From Streptomyces sp. R44 (lineage in GTDB: Bacteria > Actinomycetota > Actinomycetes > Streptomycetales > Streptomycetaceae): DNA of 64,000 nucleotides. Numbering within the stretch: position 1 is the first letter of the stretch; every line of letters begins with the position of its first letter. The notes beneath the pieces were generated by a model. The model worked only from the letters and a program-made list of their open reading frames with translations. It did not search any database and was not told the origin of the DNA. Positions 32,406-41,008 of the stretch are shown in pieces. The DNA lies in NCBI RefSeq assembly GCF_041053105.1, contig NZ_CP163444.1, forward strand, positions 868,001 to 932,000, written 5' to 3'. Made by a program: the position numbers and the translations under genes.

Positions 32406-33053
32406 TCAGTCCTTGTTCAGATAGGCCAGGACGGCGAGGACACGGCGGTTGTTGGTGCCGTCGTCGACGATGCCGAGCTTGCCGAACAGGGAGGTCGTGT
32501 ACTTCCCGATGGCGCTCTCGCTGAGGAAGAGGCGCTGGGCGATGACCTGGTTGGACAGTCCTTCGGCCATGAGGCCGAGCACCGAGTGCTCGCGTTCGGT
32601 GAGCTTCTCCAGGCGCCGGTTGGAGGGACCGCCGGACAGCAGCTTGGCGATGACGGCCGGATCCATCGCGGTCCCGCCGGCCGCGACGCGTTCCAGGGCG
32701 TCGATGAACTGGTCGGCGTCGAACACGCTGTCCTTGAGGAAGTAGCCGATGCCGCCGGAGCCGTCGGCGAGCAACTCCCGGGCGTAGAGCTGCTCGACGT
32801 ACTGGGAGAGGATCAGGACCGGCAGTCCCGGCAGTTCGGCCCGGGCCGCGATGGCCGCCCGCAGGCCCTCGTCCGTATGGCTCGGCGGCATGCGGACGTC
32901 GACGACGGCGACGTCGGGCCGCCAGGTGCGCAGGGCCTGCAGCGTCTCGGGTCCGGTGGCCGCCGTCGCCACCACCTCGTGCCCGTAGGCCTCGATGAGG
33001 CGGACCATCCCGTCGCGCAACAGGTACAGGTCTTCGGCTACGACGATGCGCAT
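32406..33053 (-). CDS. NarL/LuxR-type response regulator
   Basis: A 215-residue regulator. The receiver has the acidic pair E7/D8, the phospho-acceptor D52 in VAVVDVRMPP and the Lys in YFLKDSVF. The C-terminal LuxR HTH is LTEREHSVLGLMAEGLSNQVIAQRLFLSESAIGKYTTSLFGKLGI. Its start lies 16 bp inside the end of the kinase gene, so translation is coupled and the pair is cognate. The targets are unknown. Confidence 0.92.
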   Translation of the reverse strand: MRIVVAEDLYLLRDGMVRLIEAYGHEVVATAATGPETLQALRTWRPDVAVVDVRMPPSHTDEGLRAAIAARAELPGLPVLILSQYVEQLYARELLADGSGGIGYFLKDSVFDADQFIDALERVAAGGTAMDPAVIAKLLSGGPSNRRLEKLTEREHSVLGLMAEGLSNQVIAQRLFLSESAIGKYTTSLFGKLGIVDDGTNNRRVLAVLAYLNKD

Positions 33054-34351
33054 GGCACCTCCAGGGTCACGCGGGTCGGGCCGCCCGCCGGGCTGATGAT
33101 CTCCAGGGTGCCGTCGAAGACGGCGAGCCGGCGGCGCAGCCCCGCCAGCCCGCCGCCGTCCCGGACGAGTGCTCCACCGCGGCCGTCGTCCTCGACCGCG
33201 ACGACGATGGCGGTGCCTGCGCCGGTTCCGGTGCCGCTGCCTGTGCCCGTTCCAGTGCCGGTTTCGCCCCAGGTGAGGGAGACGCGTACCCGGGTCGCCC
33301 CGGCGTGCTTGACCGCGTTGTTCAGGAGTTCCGCGACGGCGAAGTACAGGGCCGATTCGACGGGCGCGTCCGGGCGGTGCGCGAGGTCCGCGTCGACGGT
33401 GACGTCGAGCGGGCTGTCCAGGGCGAGCGCGCGGACGGCGTCGACGAGGCCCCGGTCGCTCAGGACGGGCGGGTTGATGCCCCTGACCAGTTCCCTGAGT
33501 TCGGTCAGGGAGGCCGTGGCGCCCGCCCGTGCCTCCTTCATCAGGGCCTTCGCGCGCTCGGGATCGGTCTCCATCAGTTTCTCCGCCGTCGCCAGGGAGA
33601 GCCCGAGGCCGACCAGGCGGGCCTGCGCCCCGTCGTGCAGGTCACGCTCGATCCGGCGGATCTCCGCGGCCTGAATGTTCGTCATATCGGCCCGCTGGAC
33701 GGTCAGTTCCTCCACCCGCTCCGCGAGAGCCATCGCGGACGACGGACGCAGGAAGCGCACGGCGACCGGCTCGATCGTGCGCCAGGCGTACGGTGACACG
33801 GCGACGGCCGTCAGCAGGCCGAGCAGGCCGGCGAGGCGGCCGGCGGTCCCCCCGGCGCCGAGCCCGAGTCCGAGGACGGCCGCGGCCGCCCCGGTCGGCG
33901 GGAGACAGGCGACGAGGCCCGCGGTGAGGGGCAGGATCGCCGTGAAGCGCAGGTCGCGCAGGGTGGCGGGGTCGTTCCACCGGATGCGCCACTTCTGGTC
34001 CATGAGGGCGTCGCGGCGGGTGCGTTCGTACCCGAAGCCGTTCCACCAGTGGCCGGTGGCCATCCGCGTGACCGGCGGGGCCTCCCGGTAGCCGGCGGGG
34101 ACGACGGTGCCGGTCCACCGGGCGACGAGGTGGCGGACGGCCCGGCAGACCGGCCGGGACAGGGCGAGCGTGCCCACGGCCACGATCACGACCGGTGCGA
34201 GCCACGACCAGGGGTTGCCCGGTCCCCACCGGACGCCCAGCGCGATCGCGGCGGCCCACACGGCGGGGATCACCGTGCCGACGGCCGCCACGGCGCACGC
34301 CCTTGAGAACCCCACGCCGATCCGTGCCGACCACGTACGCAGCTGTCTCAT
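33038..34351 (-). CDS. NarL-type sensor histidine kinase
   Basis: A 437-residue kinase. The N-terminal half has four hydrophobic helices in two hairpins with a short cytoplasmic loop between them (a streptomycete sensor-domain layout). The phosphorylation motif is ERDLHDGAQARLVGLGLSLA (HisKA_3), the N-box ELLNNAVKHAGATRVRV and the G-box EDDGRGGALVRDGGGLAGLRRR. In the ATP-lid region a run of Gly-Thr dipeptides (residues about 365-380) comes from a 6-bp DNA repeat and lengthens the loop before AIVVAVEDDGRGG. ATG 34351 begins the hydrophobic part. With almost no extracellular loop, the signal is probably sensed within the membrane. Confidence 0.9.
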   Translation of the reverse strand: MRQLRTWSARIGVGFSRACAVAAVGTVIPAVWAAAIALGVRWGPGNPWSWLAPVVIVAVGTLALSRPVCRAVRHLVARWTGTVVPAGYREAPPVTRMATGHWWNGFGYERTRRDALMDQKWRIRWNDPATLRDLRFTAILPLTAGLVACLPPTGAAAAVLGLGLGAGGTAGRLAGLLGLLTAVAVSPYAWRTIEPVAVRFLRPSSAMALAERVEELTVQRADMTNIQAAEIRRIERDLHDGAQARLVGLGLSLATAEKLMETDPERAKALMKEARAGATASLTELRELVRGINPPVLSDRGLVDAVRALALDSPLDVTVDADLAHRPDAPVESALYFAVAELLNNAVKHAGATRVRVSLTWGETGTGTGTGSGTGTGAGTAIVVAVEDDGRGGALVRDGGGLAGLRRRLAVFDGTLEIISPAGGPTRVTLEVPCASS

Positions 34352-34501
34352 GCCTCCGCCTTCGTCTTCCGTCCGGTGCGTCCACTCTGCCCCGGACGTG
34401 GCCCCGCGCTCCCCCGGTCGGCCGAGGAGTGTGGCCGGCCCCACCCCCTCGTACGCCCAGACGGATACCGGCCCCACCGGCCGCCCGGCAGGGTTCTGGC
34501 C

Positions 34502-34936
34502 ATGGAAACCAACCTGAACTCCCCGTCCACGGCCGCCCCGCTCGACAGCGACCTCACCCGGCGAGCCTTCGGCACGGCGACGACGAGCGTCAAGATCTTC
34601 GGCGCACTCGCCGGTCTCTCCCTCCTCGCGGTCGCCGTCGTGGCGGGCAGCGGTCACCAGGTGAACACGTTCATGTGGGTACGGGCCGTCCTGCTGCCCC
34701 TGGTCGCCGTCCTCGTCCACCGGCTGACCGTGTCCGCCTCCCGGGGATCCGGGCGGGCCTTCGAGCGGGTGCGGGGCCTCGCCGTCGTCCTGCCGATCGC
34801 GATCATCGGCGTCGACCTGATCCCGGGCGTCTGCCCGCCGTGGTACGCCGTGACGCAGACCGTCTGCATGCTGCCCGTGATCCGTCTCGCCCTCCTCACC
34901 CGCGGCCCGGCGCTGCGTACCGCCTTCCCCCGGTAA
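34502..34936 (+). CDS. Small membrane protein
   Basis: A 144-residue protein with four hydrophobic segments (IFGALAGLSLLAVAVVAGSG, WVRAVLLPLVAVLVHRL, AVVLPIAIIGVDLIPG and AVTQTVCMLPVIRLALL). The start METNLNSPSTAAPLDSDL is chosen because the region upstream overlaps the divergent promoter. No family is recognised. It is divergent from the two-component operon and may be its target. Confidence 0.7.
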   Translation: METNLNSPSTAAPLDSDLTRRAFGTATTSVKIFGALAGLSLLAVAVVAGSGHQVNTFMWVRAVLLPLVAVLVHRLTVSASRGSGRAFERVRGLAVVLPIAIIGVDLIPGVCPPWYAVTQTVCMLPVIRLALLTRGPALRTAFPR

Positions 34937-35056
34937 GGCCAGCGCCGTGTGCGGTTCGCCGCGCTCTCGGTTAGACCTGGATCACAGGGTGTCGGCCGGC
35001 CCGCCGGAAGCCACCAGTCCGGCGTCACGTGCCGCCCACCACCCGGGAGGAAGCCG

Positions 35057-36526
35057 ATGATCACCCGTCGCAGCGTGCTGGGCGGGGCCGTCGCCGCCGC
35101 AGGCCTGCCGCTCCTCGCCCCCGGCACCTTCGCCGGGGGCGAGGCGCACGCGGCGCGGACCCTGCCGCCGGCCGGTCCCCGCCGCGCGTCCGATCCCGTA
35201 CCGCCCGCCTTCTCCACGGCCATGCCGGTCCCGCCCGTACTGCGTCCCCTCAGCTCGTCGGGCGGCGTGGACGTCTACGAGCTGACCATCCGCAGGGCCC
35301 GAGCCCAGATCCTCCCGGGCACCGCCACCGAGGTCCTGACCTACGACGGACACTTCCCCGGCCCCGTCATCCACGCCCGCTCCGGGCGCCGGGTCCTGGT
35401 CCGCCACCGCAACGGCCTCGACATGCCCGTCTCCGTCCACCTGCACGGCGCGAGCGTCCCGCCCTCCTCCGACGGCAACCCGATGGACGTCTTCGCCCCC
35501 GGCGCCTCGCGGACGTACGTCTACACCAACCGGCAGCCGCACGCCTCGCTCTGGTTCCACGACCACGCCCACCACATGGAGGCCGAGCACGTCTACCGCG
35601 GTCTCACCGGCAGCTATCTGCTCACCGACGACCTCGAACAGAGCCTTCCGCTGCCCAAGGGCCAGTACGACGTTCCCATCACGATCCGCGACGCCCGCTT
35701 CGACGAGAACGGGCAGCTGGCGTACACGATGGCCGACCGGAACCGCACCACCATCCTCGCCAACGGCAGGCCCACCCCGTACTTCCGGGTCGCGGCCCGC
35801 AAGTACCGCTTCCGTCTGCTCAACGGCTCCAACCTGCGCCTCTTCGCGCTGAGCCTGTCCGACGGGACCCCGCTCACCCAGATGGCGTCGGACGGCGGAC
35901 TGCTCGAACGCCCGGTCGCCGTACCCGTCCTCACCCTCTCGCCCGGCGAACGCGCCGACGTGATCGTCGACTTCTCCCGCCATCGCGTGGGCACCCGGCT
36001 GGTGCTCACCAACAGCGGGCCCGGAAATCCCGCACAGATCGGCAAGGTGCTCCGCTTCGACGTCGTGCGCACCGCCGACGACCCCAGCAGCGTCCCCCGG
36101 GTGCTCCGCACCCTGCCGCCCGCCGCCGCCCTGCCCAAGGCGGCCGTCACCCGCCACATCGAGCTCAGCATGGACGAGGACGGGCGGCCCGATCCGCGGG
36201 GATTCGTCAACGGGCAGATGTTCGACCCCGATCGCATCGACACCACCGTGGCCTTCGGGTCGTCCGAGATCTGGCAGGTCACCAACGCGAACAAGCGCGT
36301 CCCGCACAACTTCCATCTGCACCTGGTCCAGTTCCGCGTCCTGGAACGCGGCGGAAAGCCCGCGGGGCCGACCGAGGCGGGGCTGAAGGACACGGTCCGG
36401 GTGCTGCCGGGCGAGACGGTGAAACTGCACGTGACCTTCGACGCGTTCCGCGGCGACTACGTCTACCACTGCCACATGCTCGATCACTCGGCCATGGGCA
36501 TGATGGCCACCTTCCGGGTCCGGTGA
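35057..36526 (+). CDS. Tat-exported multicopper oxidase
   Basis: A 489-residue three-cupredoxin oxidase. The N-terminus ITRRSVLGGAVAAAGLPLLAPG is a twin-arginine signal. All four copper motifs are present: SVHLHGASVPP, WFHDHAHHMEAEH, HNFHLHLVQF and YHCHMLDHSAMGMM. The last one has a Cys for type 1 copper with an axial Met a few residues later. It most resembles the CotA/bilirubin-oxidase/CueO group. Roles could be copper tolerance, phenolic oxidation or pigment formation. GGGAGGAAG precedes the ATG. The BBE oxidase follows 78 bp later and may be co-expressed. Confidence 0.9.
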   Translation: MITRRSVLGGAVAAAGLPLLAPGTFAGGEAHAARTLPPAGPRRASDPVPPAFSTAMPVPPVLRPLSSSGGVDVYELTIRRARAQILPGTATEVLTYDGHFPGPVIHARSGRRVLVRHRNGLDMPVSVHLHGASVPPSSDGNPMDVFAPGASRTYVYTNRQPHASLWFHDHAHHMEAEHVYRGLTGSYLLTDDLEQSLPLPKGQYDVPITIRDARFDENGQLAYTMADRNRTTILANGRPTPYFRVAARKYRFRLLNGSNLRLFALSLSDGTPLTQMASDGGLLERPVAVPVLTLSPGERADVIVDFSRHRVGTRLVLTNSGPGNPAQIGKVLRFDVVRTADDPSSVPRVLRTLPPAAALPKAAVTRHIELSMDEDGRPDPRGFVNGQMFDPDRIDTTVAFGSSEIWQVTNANKRVPHNFHLHLVQFRVLERGGKPAGPTEAGLKDTVRVLPGETVKLHVTFDAFRGDYVYHCHMLDHSAMGMMATFRVR

Positions 36527-36604
36527 GCTCGCGGCCTCCTCGCGGCGGGGGGAGACTGAAGGGGTAGCGCGGCCGGCAGTCAGGGGTGCCCTGAAGGAGT
36601 GGCC

Positions 36605-37993
36605 ATGGGCGGCACGGCGGTGGAGACCCTGCGCGAGGCGTTGCGCGGTGAGGTGATCGGCCCGGAGGACGCGGGGTACGACGAGGCCCGTCAGATCTAC
36701 AACGCGATGATCGACCGGCGGCCGGCCGTCATCGCGCGGTGCGCGGACACCACGGACGTACGGGCGGCGCTGCGGTACGCCCGCGAGAGCGACATGGACC
36801 TGACGGTGCGCTGCGGCGGACACAGCGGCGGCGGTCTGTGCCTGACCGACGGCTCGCTGATGATCGACCTGTCCGGCATGCGCTGGGTGCGGGTCGACCC
36901 CGCGAAGCGGACGGCGCTCGTCGGTGGCGGGAGCCAGCTCGGGGACCTGGACCACGAGGCGCACGGCTTCGGCCTCGCGACCCCCGCCGGGATCATGTCG
37001 ACGACGGGCGTCGGCGGACTGACCCTGGGTGGCGGGCACGGTCATCTGACCCGCGCGTACGGGTTGACCATCGACAACCTCCTCGCGGCGGACGTGGTCC
37101 TCGCGGACGGCTCGGTCGTCACCGCGTCGGCGGACGAACATCCCGATCTCTTCTGGGCGTTGCGGGGCGGTGGCGGCAACTTCGGCGTGGCGACGGCCTT
37201 CACGTACGCGCTGCATCCGGTGGAGAACGTCGGCCTCGGCGTCACGCTGTGGGAACCGGAGCACATCGGGGCCGTACTGCGCTGGTACCGGGAGTTCCTG
37301 CCGGCGGCGCCGGACGACCTGAACGGCTTCTTCGCCACGCTGACGGTCGCTCCGGGACCGCCGTTCCCGGAGGAGATCCATCACAGGAAGATGTGCGGCG
37401 TGGTGTGGTGCAGCACGGGCGCGACGGACGAGGAGAGCCTCGGCAAGGCGTTCGCCTCGGTCGCCGATCCGGCCCCGCCCGCCTTCCACTTCGCGACGCC
37501 GGTCCCGTACCCGGCGCTCCAGGCGATGTTCGACGAGCTGATCCCGAAGGGCCTCCAGTGGTACTGGCGCGGTCACTTCTTCGACCGCATCACGGAGGAC
37601 GCGATCGATGTGCACCGCACCTTCCTGGAGAACATCCCGACCGAGCTGTCGACGATGCACCTGTACCCCGTCGACGCCGCGGCGCACCGCGTGGGCCCCA
37701 TGGACACGGCCTGGGCCTACCGGGACGCGGTCTGGTCCGGCGTGATCGGCGGCATCAGCCCCGAACCGTCCGAGGCGGAGACCATCCGCAGCTGGGCGGT
37801 GGACTACTGGGAGGCCCTGCTCCCGCACTCGATGGGAGCCGGGTACGTCAACTTCATGGGCGCGGACGAGGGCCAGGACCGGGTCCGGGCCACGTACCGC
37901 GGACACTACGACCGGCTGGCCGAGGTGAAGCGGACGTACGACCCGGACAACGTCTTCCACCACAACCAGAACATCGCCCCTGCGGACTCTTGA
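36605..37993 (+). CDS. FAD-linked oxidase (BBE/VAO family)
   Basis: A 462-residue oxidase. The FAD-binding fold has RCGGHSGGGLCLTDGSLMIDLSGM, whose His is the expected 8-alpha-histidyl attachment site, and TTGVGGLTLGGGHGHLTRAYGLTIDNLLAADVVLADG. The Cys used for a second flavin bond in bicovalent members is replaced (AGIMSTTGVGG), so a single covalent link is predicted. The C-terminal BBE tail (RVRATYRGHYDRLAEVKRTYDPDNVFHHNQNI) is intact. ATG 36605 has GAAGGAG 6 bases before it. Substrates of this group include sugars, alkaloids and aromatic alcohols; none can be singled out here. Confidence 0.88.
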   Translation: MGGTAVETLREALRGEVIGPEDAGYDEARQIYNAMIDRRPAVIARCADTTDVRAALRYARESDMDLTVRCGGHSGGGLCLTDGSLMIDLSGMRWVRVDPAKRTALVGGGSQLGDLDHEAHGFGLATPAGIMSTTGVGGLTLGGGHGHLTRAYGLTIDNLLAADVVLADGSVVTASADEHPDLFWALRGGGGNFGVATAFTYALHPVENVGLGVTLWEPEHIGAVLRWYREFLPAAPDDLNGFFATLTVAPGPPFPEEIHHRKMCGVVWCSTGATDEESLGKAFASVADPAPPAFHFATPVPYPALQAMFDELIPKGLQWYWRGHFFDRITEDAIDVHRTFLENIPTELSTMHLYPVDAAAHRVGPMDTAWAYRDAVWSGVIGGISPEPSEAETIRSWAVDYWEALLPHSMGAGYVNFMGADEGQDRVRATYRGHYDRLAEVKRTYDPDNVFHHNQNIAPADS

Positions 37994-38081
37994 CGGCCCC
38001 TTGACGGTCGGCGGGGATCCGGCGGGCCCCGGACGGTGTCATCTTCGGTGTCTACTCACCGTTCGGGGAAGGGTGGCCGCC

Positions 38082-38927
38082 GTGGAAGGCGCCGTCGCAG
38101 GGTTCTTGGTCGTCGTGGTCTGTGTGCTGCTGGTACTGCGCAGTGGGATGCGGATCGTCAATCAGGTGGAGCGGGGGGTGGTCTTCCGGCTGGGCAAGGC
38201 GCTGCCCGGTCACCGTCAGCCGGGGATCACCTTCCTCGTCCCGTTCGTCGACCGGATGCGCAAGGTGAACGTGCAGGTGGTCACGTTGCCGATCCCGACG
38301 CAGGAGGGCATCACCCGGGACAACGTCTCGGTGAAGGTGGACGCCGTGGTGTACTTCCGCGTCGTCGACCCGGTCCGGGCGGCGATCGAGGTCCAGGACT
38401 ACGTCTTCGCCGTCGGCCAGGTCGCGCAGTCCTCGCTGCGGTCCATCATCGGCAAGAGCGACCTGGACGACCTGCTGTCCGACCGTGAACGGCTGCACGA
38501 GGGGCTGGCGTTGATGATCGACAGCCCGGCGGCCGGCTGGGGCGTGCACATCGACCGGGTCGAGATCAAGGACGTACAGCTGCCGGAGTCGCTCAAGCGG
38601 TCGATGTCCCGTCAGGCGGAGGCCGAGCGGGAGCGGCGGGCGCGGGTGATCACGGCGGACGGCGAGTTCCAGGCGGCGCAGCAGCTGGCCAACGCGTCGC
38701 GGATCATGGCCGACACCCCGGAGGCGATGCAGCTGCGGCTGCTGCAGACGGTCGTCGAGGTGGCGGCGGAGAAGAACTCGACCCTCGTGATGCCGTTCCC
38801 GGTGGAGCTGCTGCGCTACTTCGACCGGGCCGCGCGGAACCTCGGCGCTTCGGACGACGCGCCGGCCGCCGAGGCTTCGCCCGCCGTGCGCGGCGACAAG
38901 CTCCCGGAGCCGCGTACCGAGTCGTAG
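38082..38927 (+). CDS. SPFH/band 7 protein (slipin type)
   Basis: A 281-residue stomatin-like protein. It has an N-terminal membrane anchor (GFLVVVVCVLLVL), then the SPFH domain with NQVERGVVFRLGKALPGHRQPGITFLVPFVDRM, DNVSVKVDAVVYFRVVDPVRAA and SSLRSIIGKSDLDDLLSDRERL, and a C-terminal oligomerising helix (RQAEAERERRARVITADGEFQAAQQL). It would scaffold membrane microdomains. GTG 38082 is preferred over GTG 38073, as GGGGAAGGG then sits at normal spacing. The usual NfeD partner is not adjacent. Confidence 0.87.
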   Translation: MEGAVAGFLVVVVCVLLVLRSGMRIVNQVERGVVFRLGKALPGHRQPGITFLVPFVDRMRKVNVQVVTLPIPTQEGITRDNVSVKVDAVVYFRVVDPVRAAIEVQDYVFAVGQVAQSSLRSIIGKSDLDDLLSDRERLHEGLALMIDSPAAGWGVHIDRVEIKDVQLPESLKRSMSRQAEAERERRARVITADGEFQAAQQLANASRIMADTPEAMQLRLLQTVVEVAAEKNSTLVMPFPVELLRYFDRAARNLGASDDAPAAEASPAVRGDKLPEPRTES

Positions 38928-38971
38928 GCGGTGTGAGCGGACGCGGTCCGCTCACCAGCCACCCGGCGACC

Positions 38972-39442
38972 TCAGTCGCCCATGGCGCGCATGGCCTCTT
39001 CGGCCCGCTTCTCCATCTCCTCCGGAGGCACGTCCTCGACGTGCGTGGAGACGTTCCAGCGGTGGCCGAAGGGGTCCTCCAGCTGCCCGGTGCGGTCGCC
39101 GTAGAACTCGTTCTTCACCGGCGACAGCTCCTTGGCGCCCCGGGAGAGGGCCTCGGCGAAGACCGCGTCGACGTCCTGGACGTACACGTGCAGCGTGATG
39201 GGCGTGCCGCCCACCGCCTTCGGGGAGCGGAAGTTCATCTCCGGGAACTCGTCCGCGAGCATGATGAGCGAGTTCCCGAGCTCCAGCTCGGCATGGCCGA
39301 TCCTGCCATCGGGCGCCGGCATCCTCATCCGCTCCGTCGCGCCGAGCACGGAGACGTAGAAGTCGATCGCCGCCGCGGCTCCGTCGACGCAGAGGTACGG
39401 GGTGACCCGCGGATATCCCTCGGGAATGGGCTGGACGGTCAT
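38972..39442 (-). CDS. VOC (glyoxalase-like) family protein
   Basis: A 156-residue two-module VOC protein of the PhnB/YdcE-like group: VTPYLCVDGAAAAIDFYVSVLGATERMRMP, HAELELGNSLIMLADEFP, THLHVYV-like ITLHVYVQDVDAVFAEALSRGAKEL and GDRTGQLEDPFGHRWNVSTH. Metal-ligand-type His and Glu are kept in HAELELG and QLEDPFGH. The function may be detoxification or isomerisation. The ATG at 39442 has GAAAGGGG upstream. Confidence 0.85.
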   Translation of the reverse strand: MTVQPIPEGYPRVTPYLCVDGAAAAIDFYVSVLGATERMRMPAPDGRIGHAELELGNSLIMLADEFPEMNFRSPKAVGGTPITLHVYVQDVDAVFAEALSRGAKELSPVKNEFYGDRTGQLEDPFGHRWNVSTHVEDVPPEEMEKRAEEAMRAMGD

Positions 39443-39757
39443 GGGGGCTGGCCCCTTTCGGACAGTGGCGATCAACGCCGACCGCCGCGTGCGACCACTG
39501 ATATCCCGAACCCGCGGGCCGCGTTCCGACGCCGCGCGGCGGCCCGGCGCCGATTGCCCTGAAGGGGCGACCGCGCCCTTGTCGCGCGGCCCTCGACGAA
39601 GACCGGCCGACTCGCCCCGCGCCCCGGAGACGGGCCCGTCACAGCATCGACGCCACCGGTGACACCGTAAAGGGGTCGCCATGGCGCCAAAGATGCGCCA
39701 TGATGGCACCACGAGCGGCGCGCGCTCGGCTGACGATGTCATCGACGGGGGCGGATC
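39443..39757. other. Gene-poor interval with divergent promoters
   Basis: This 315-bp interval separates two divergent genes. I see no supported coding frame. The only clear structure is the dyad at 39681-39707 (listed separately). The rest is GC-rich, with short self-complementary stretches such as GCCGCGCGGCGGC that do not form a convincing terminator. Confidence 0.6.
39681..39707. promoter_or_regulatory. Overlapping dyads before the GtrA-like gene
   Basis: ATGGCGC (39681-39687) pairs with GCGCCAT (39695-39701) across 7 bp, and GCCAT-G-ATGGC overlaps its right arm (39697-39707). The ATGGC half-site is the same as in the dyad before the GlxA regulator. It lies about 50 bp before the GtrA-like start, where an operator could sit. 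Confidence 0.5.
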
Positions 39758-40282
39758 ATGGACACAGCACGGAACCGGGAGCGGGCGGCGCCCGGCGCCT
39801 TCACCGCCTTCGCCCGCTTCGTGCTCTGCGGCGGCGGGGTGGGCATCGTCGCCGGTCTCACGGTCGCCGCCCTCGGCCACTGGATGCCCTGGGTCCTCGC
39901 CAACGCCCTGGTCACCGTGGTCTCCACACTCCTCGCCACCGAGCTGCACGCCCGTTTCACCTTCGGCGCGGGCGGTCGCGCGACCTGGCGCCAGCACCTG
40001 CAGTCGGCCGGGTCCGCCGCGGCCGGATACGTGGTCACCTGCCTGGCGATGCTCGCGCTGCAGCTCCTCGTGGAAGCGCCCGGCGCGCTGCTCGAACAGG
40101 CCGTCTACCTCTCGGCCTCCGCGCTCACGGGTGTCGCCCGGTTCGTGGTGCTGCGCCTCGTCGTCTTCGCCCGCAACCGCTCGCGGTCCGCGGCCACCAC
40201 CCGTACCGCCAGCCCCCTGCCCGCGACCGTGGCCCGCACCCCGGCCCCGGCCGACCCGGCCGCCCTCTGCCGGGCCGCCTGA
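39758..40282 (+). CDS. GtrA-like small membrane protein
   Basis: A 174-residue protein with four helices (FARFVLCGGGVGIVAGLTVAAL, WVLANALVTVVSTLLATEL, AAAGYVVTCLAMLALQLLV and a helix ending VARFVVLRLVVFARN). The pattern of NALVTVVSTLLATELHARFTFG and the final RFVVLRLVVF resembles GtrA/DPMS-associated flippase-like proteins that act on polyprenyl-linked sugars. The tail is Ala/Pro-rich and disordered. No glycosyltransferase is adjacent. Confidence 0.75.
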   Translation: MDTARNRERAAPGAFTAFARFVLCGGGVGIVAGLTVAALGHWMPWVLANALVTVVSTLLATELHARFTFGAGGRATWRQHLQSAGSAAAGYVVTCLAMLALQLLVEAPGALLEQAVYLSASALTGVARFVVLRLVVFARNRSRSAATTRTASPLPATVARTPAPADPAALCRAA

Positions 40283-40363
40283 CCCTCCACCGGGTCTGCG
40301 CCGACCCCGCCCGTACCACGCCGTAGAGTGGGGGCGGGCGCGGCGTGATCACGAGGAGTATCT

Positions 40364-40936
40364 GTGACCGCGGTCGACCTTGAGCACACCACCGTCCCCG
40401 CCGACACCGGCGAGGTGACCCTGTTGATAGCCCGCCGCGTGGAGCCCGGCCACGAGGCGTCGTTCGAGCGGTGGGCGAAGGGCATCCTCGACACGGCGGC
40501 CGCGTTCCCCGGCCACCTCGGATACGGGCTCTTCCGCTCCTCCGGCGGCGACGCCCCCTGGTTCCTCGTGCACCGTTTCCGGGACGCGGAGGCCTGCCGG
40601 ACCTGGCAGGAGTCCCCCGAGCGGGCCGCCTGGTTCGCCGACTGCCAGGGGCACCACCACACCGAGATCGCCCGGCGCAAGCTCACCGGGATGGAGACCT
40701 GGTTCGCGAAGCCGGGCTCCACCCGGCCCGCACCGCCCCGCTGGAAGATGGCGATCAGCGCGACGCTCGCGATCTACCCGATCTCCGTGCTCGGCACCCT
40801 CTTCCTCACCCCGCACCTCACGGCGCTCCCCGTGCCGCTCAGCAGCGCCGTGATCGCCTGCGTCTTCAACGTGCTCATGACGTACGTGGCCATGCCGGCC
40901 GTGAGCCGGGTCCTGCGCGGCTGGCTCACCCCGTAG
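40364..40936 (+). CDS. Antibiotic-biosynthesis-monooxygenase domain on a membrane anchor
   Basis: A 190-residue protein. Residues 15-115 form an ABM dimeric alpha-beta barrel (EVTLLIARRVEPGHEASFERWAKGILDTAAAFPGHLGYGLF, WFLVHRFRDAEACRTWQESPERAAWF). Residues 125-185 add two transmembrane helices (MAISATLAIYPISVLGTLFL and AVIACVFNVLMTYVAMPAVSRVLRGW). The fusion places a quinone- or haem-oxygenase-like barrel at the membrane. GTG 40364 follows CACGAGGAG. The role is unknown; haem or quinol chemistry is possible. Confidence 0.82.
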   Translation: MTAVDLEHTTVPADTGEVTLLIARRVEPGHEASFERWAKGILDTAAAFPGHLGYGLFRSSGGDAPWFLVHRFRDAEACRTWQESPERAAWFADCQGHHHTEIARRKLTGMETWFAKPGSTRPAPPRWKMAISATLAIYPISVLGTLFLTPHLTALPVPLSSAVIACVFNVLMTYVAMPAVSRVLRGWLTP

Positions 40937-41008
40937 CCCTCGCCCCGGCGCAGGGCGGGGACGGCCCCGCGACAGGACATGGCCCCTCACCTGAGGTATG
41001 CCTTTTTC

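Noticed and set aside
36562..36566. GGGTA before the BBE oxidase as a SigB-like promoter.
   Set aside because: No GNNT lies 14-16 bp upstream.
34982..37963. A 993-codon minus-strand frame opposite the multicopper oxidase and the BBE oxidase.
   Set aside because: Its translation shows low-information Arg/Val/Asp runs without domains, and both plus-strand genes carry complete cofactor motifs.
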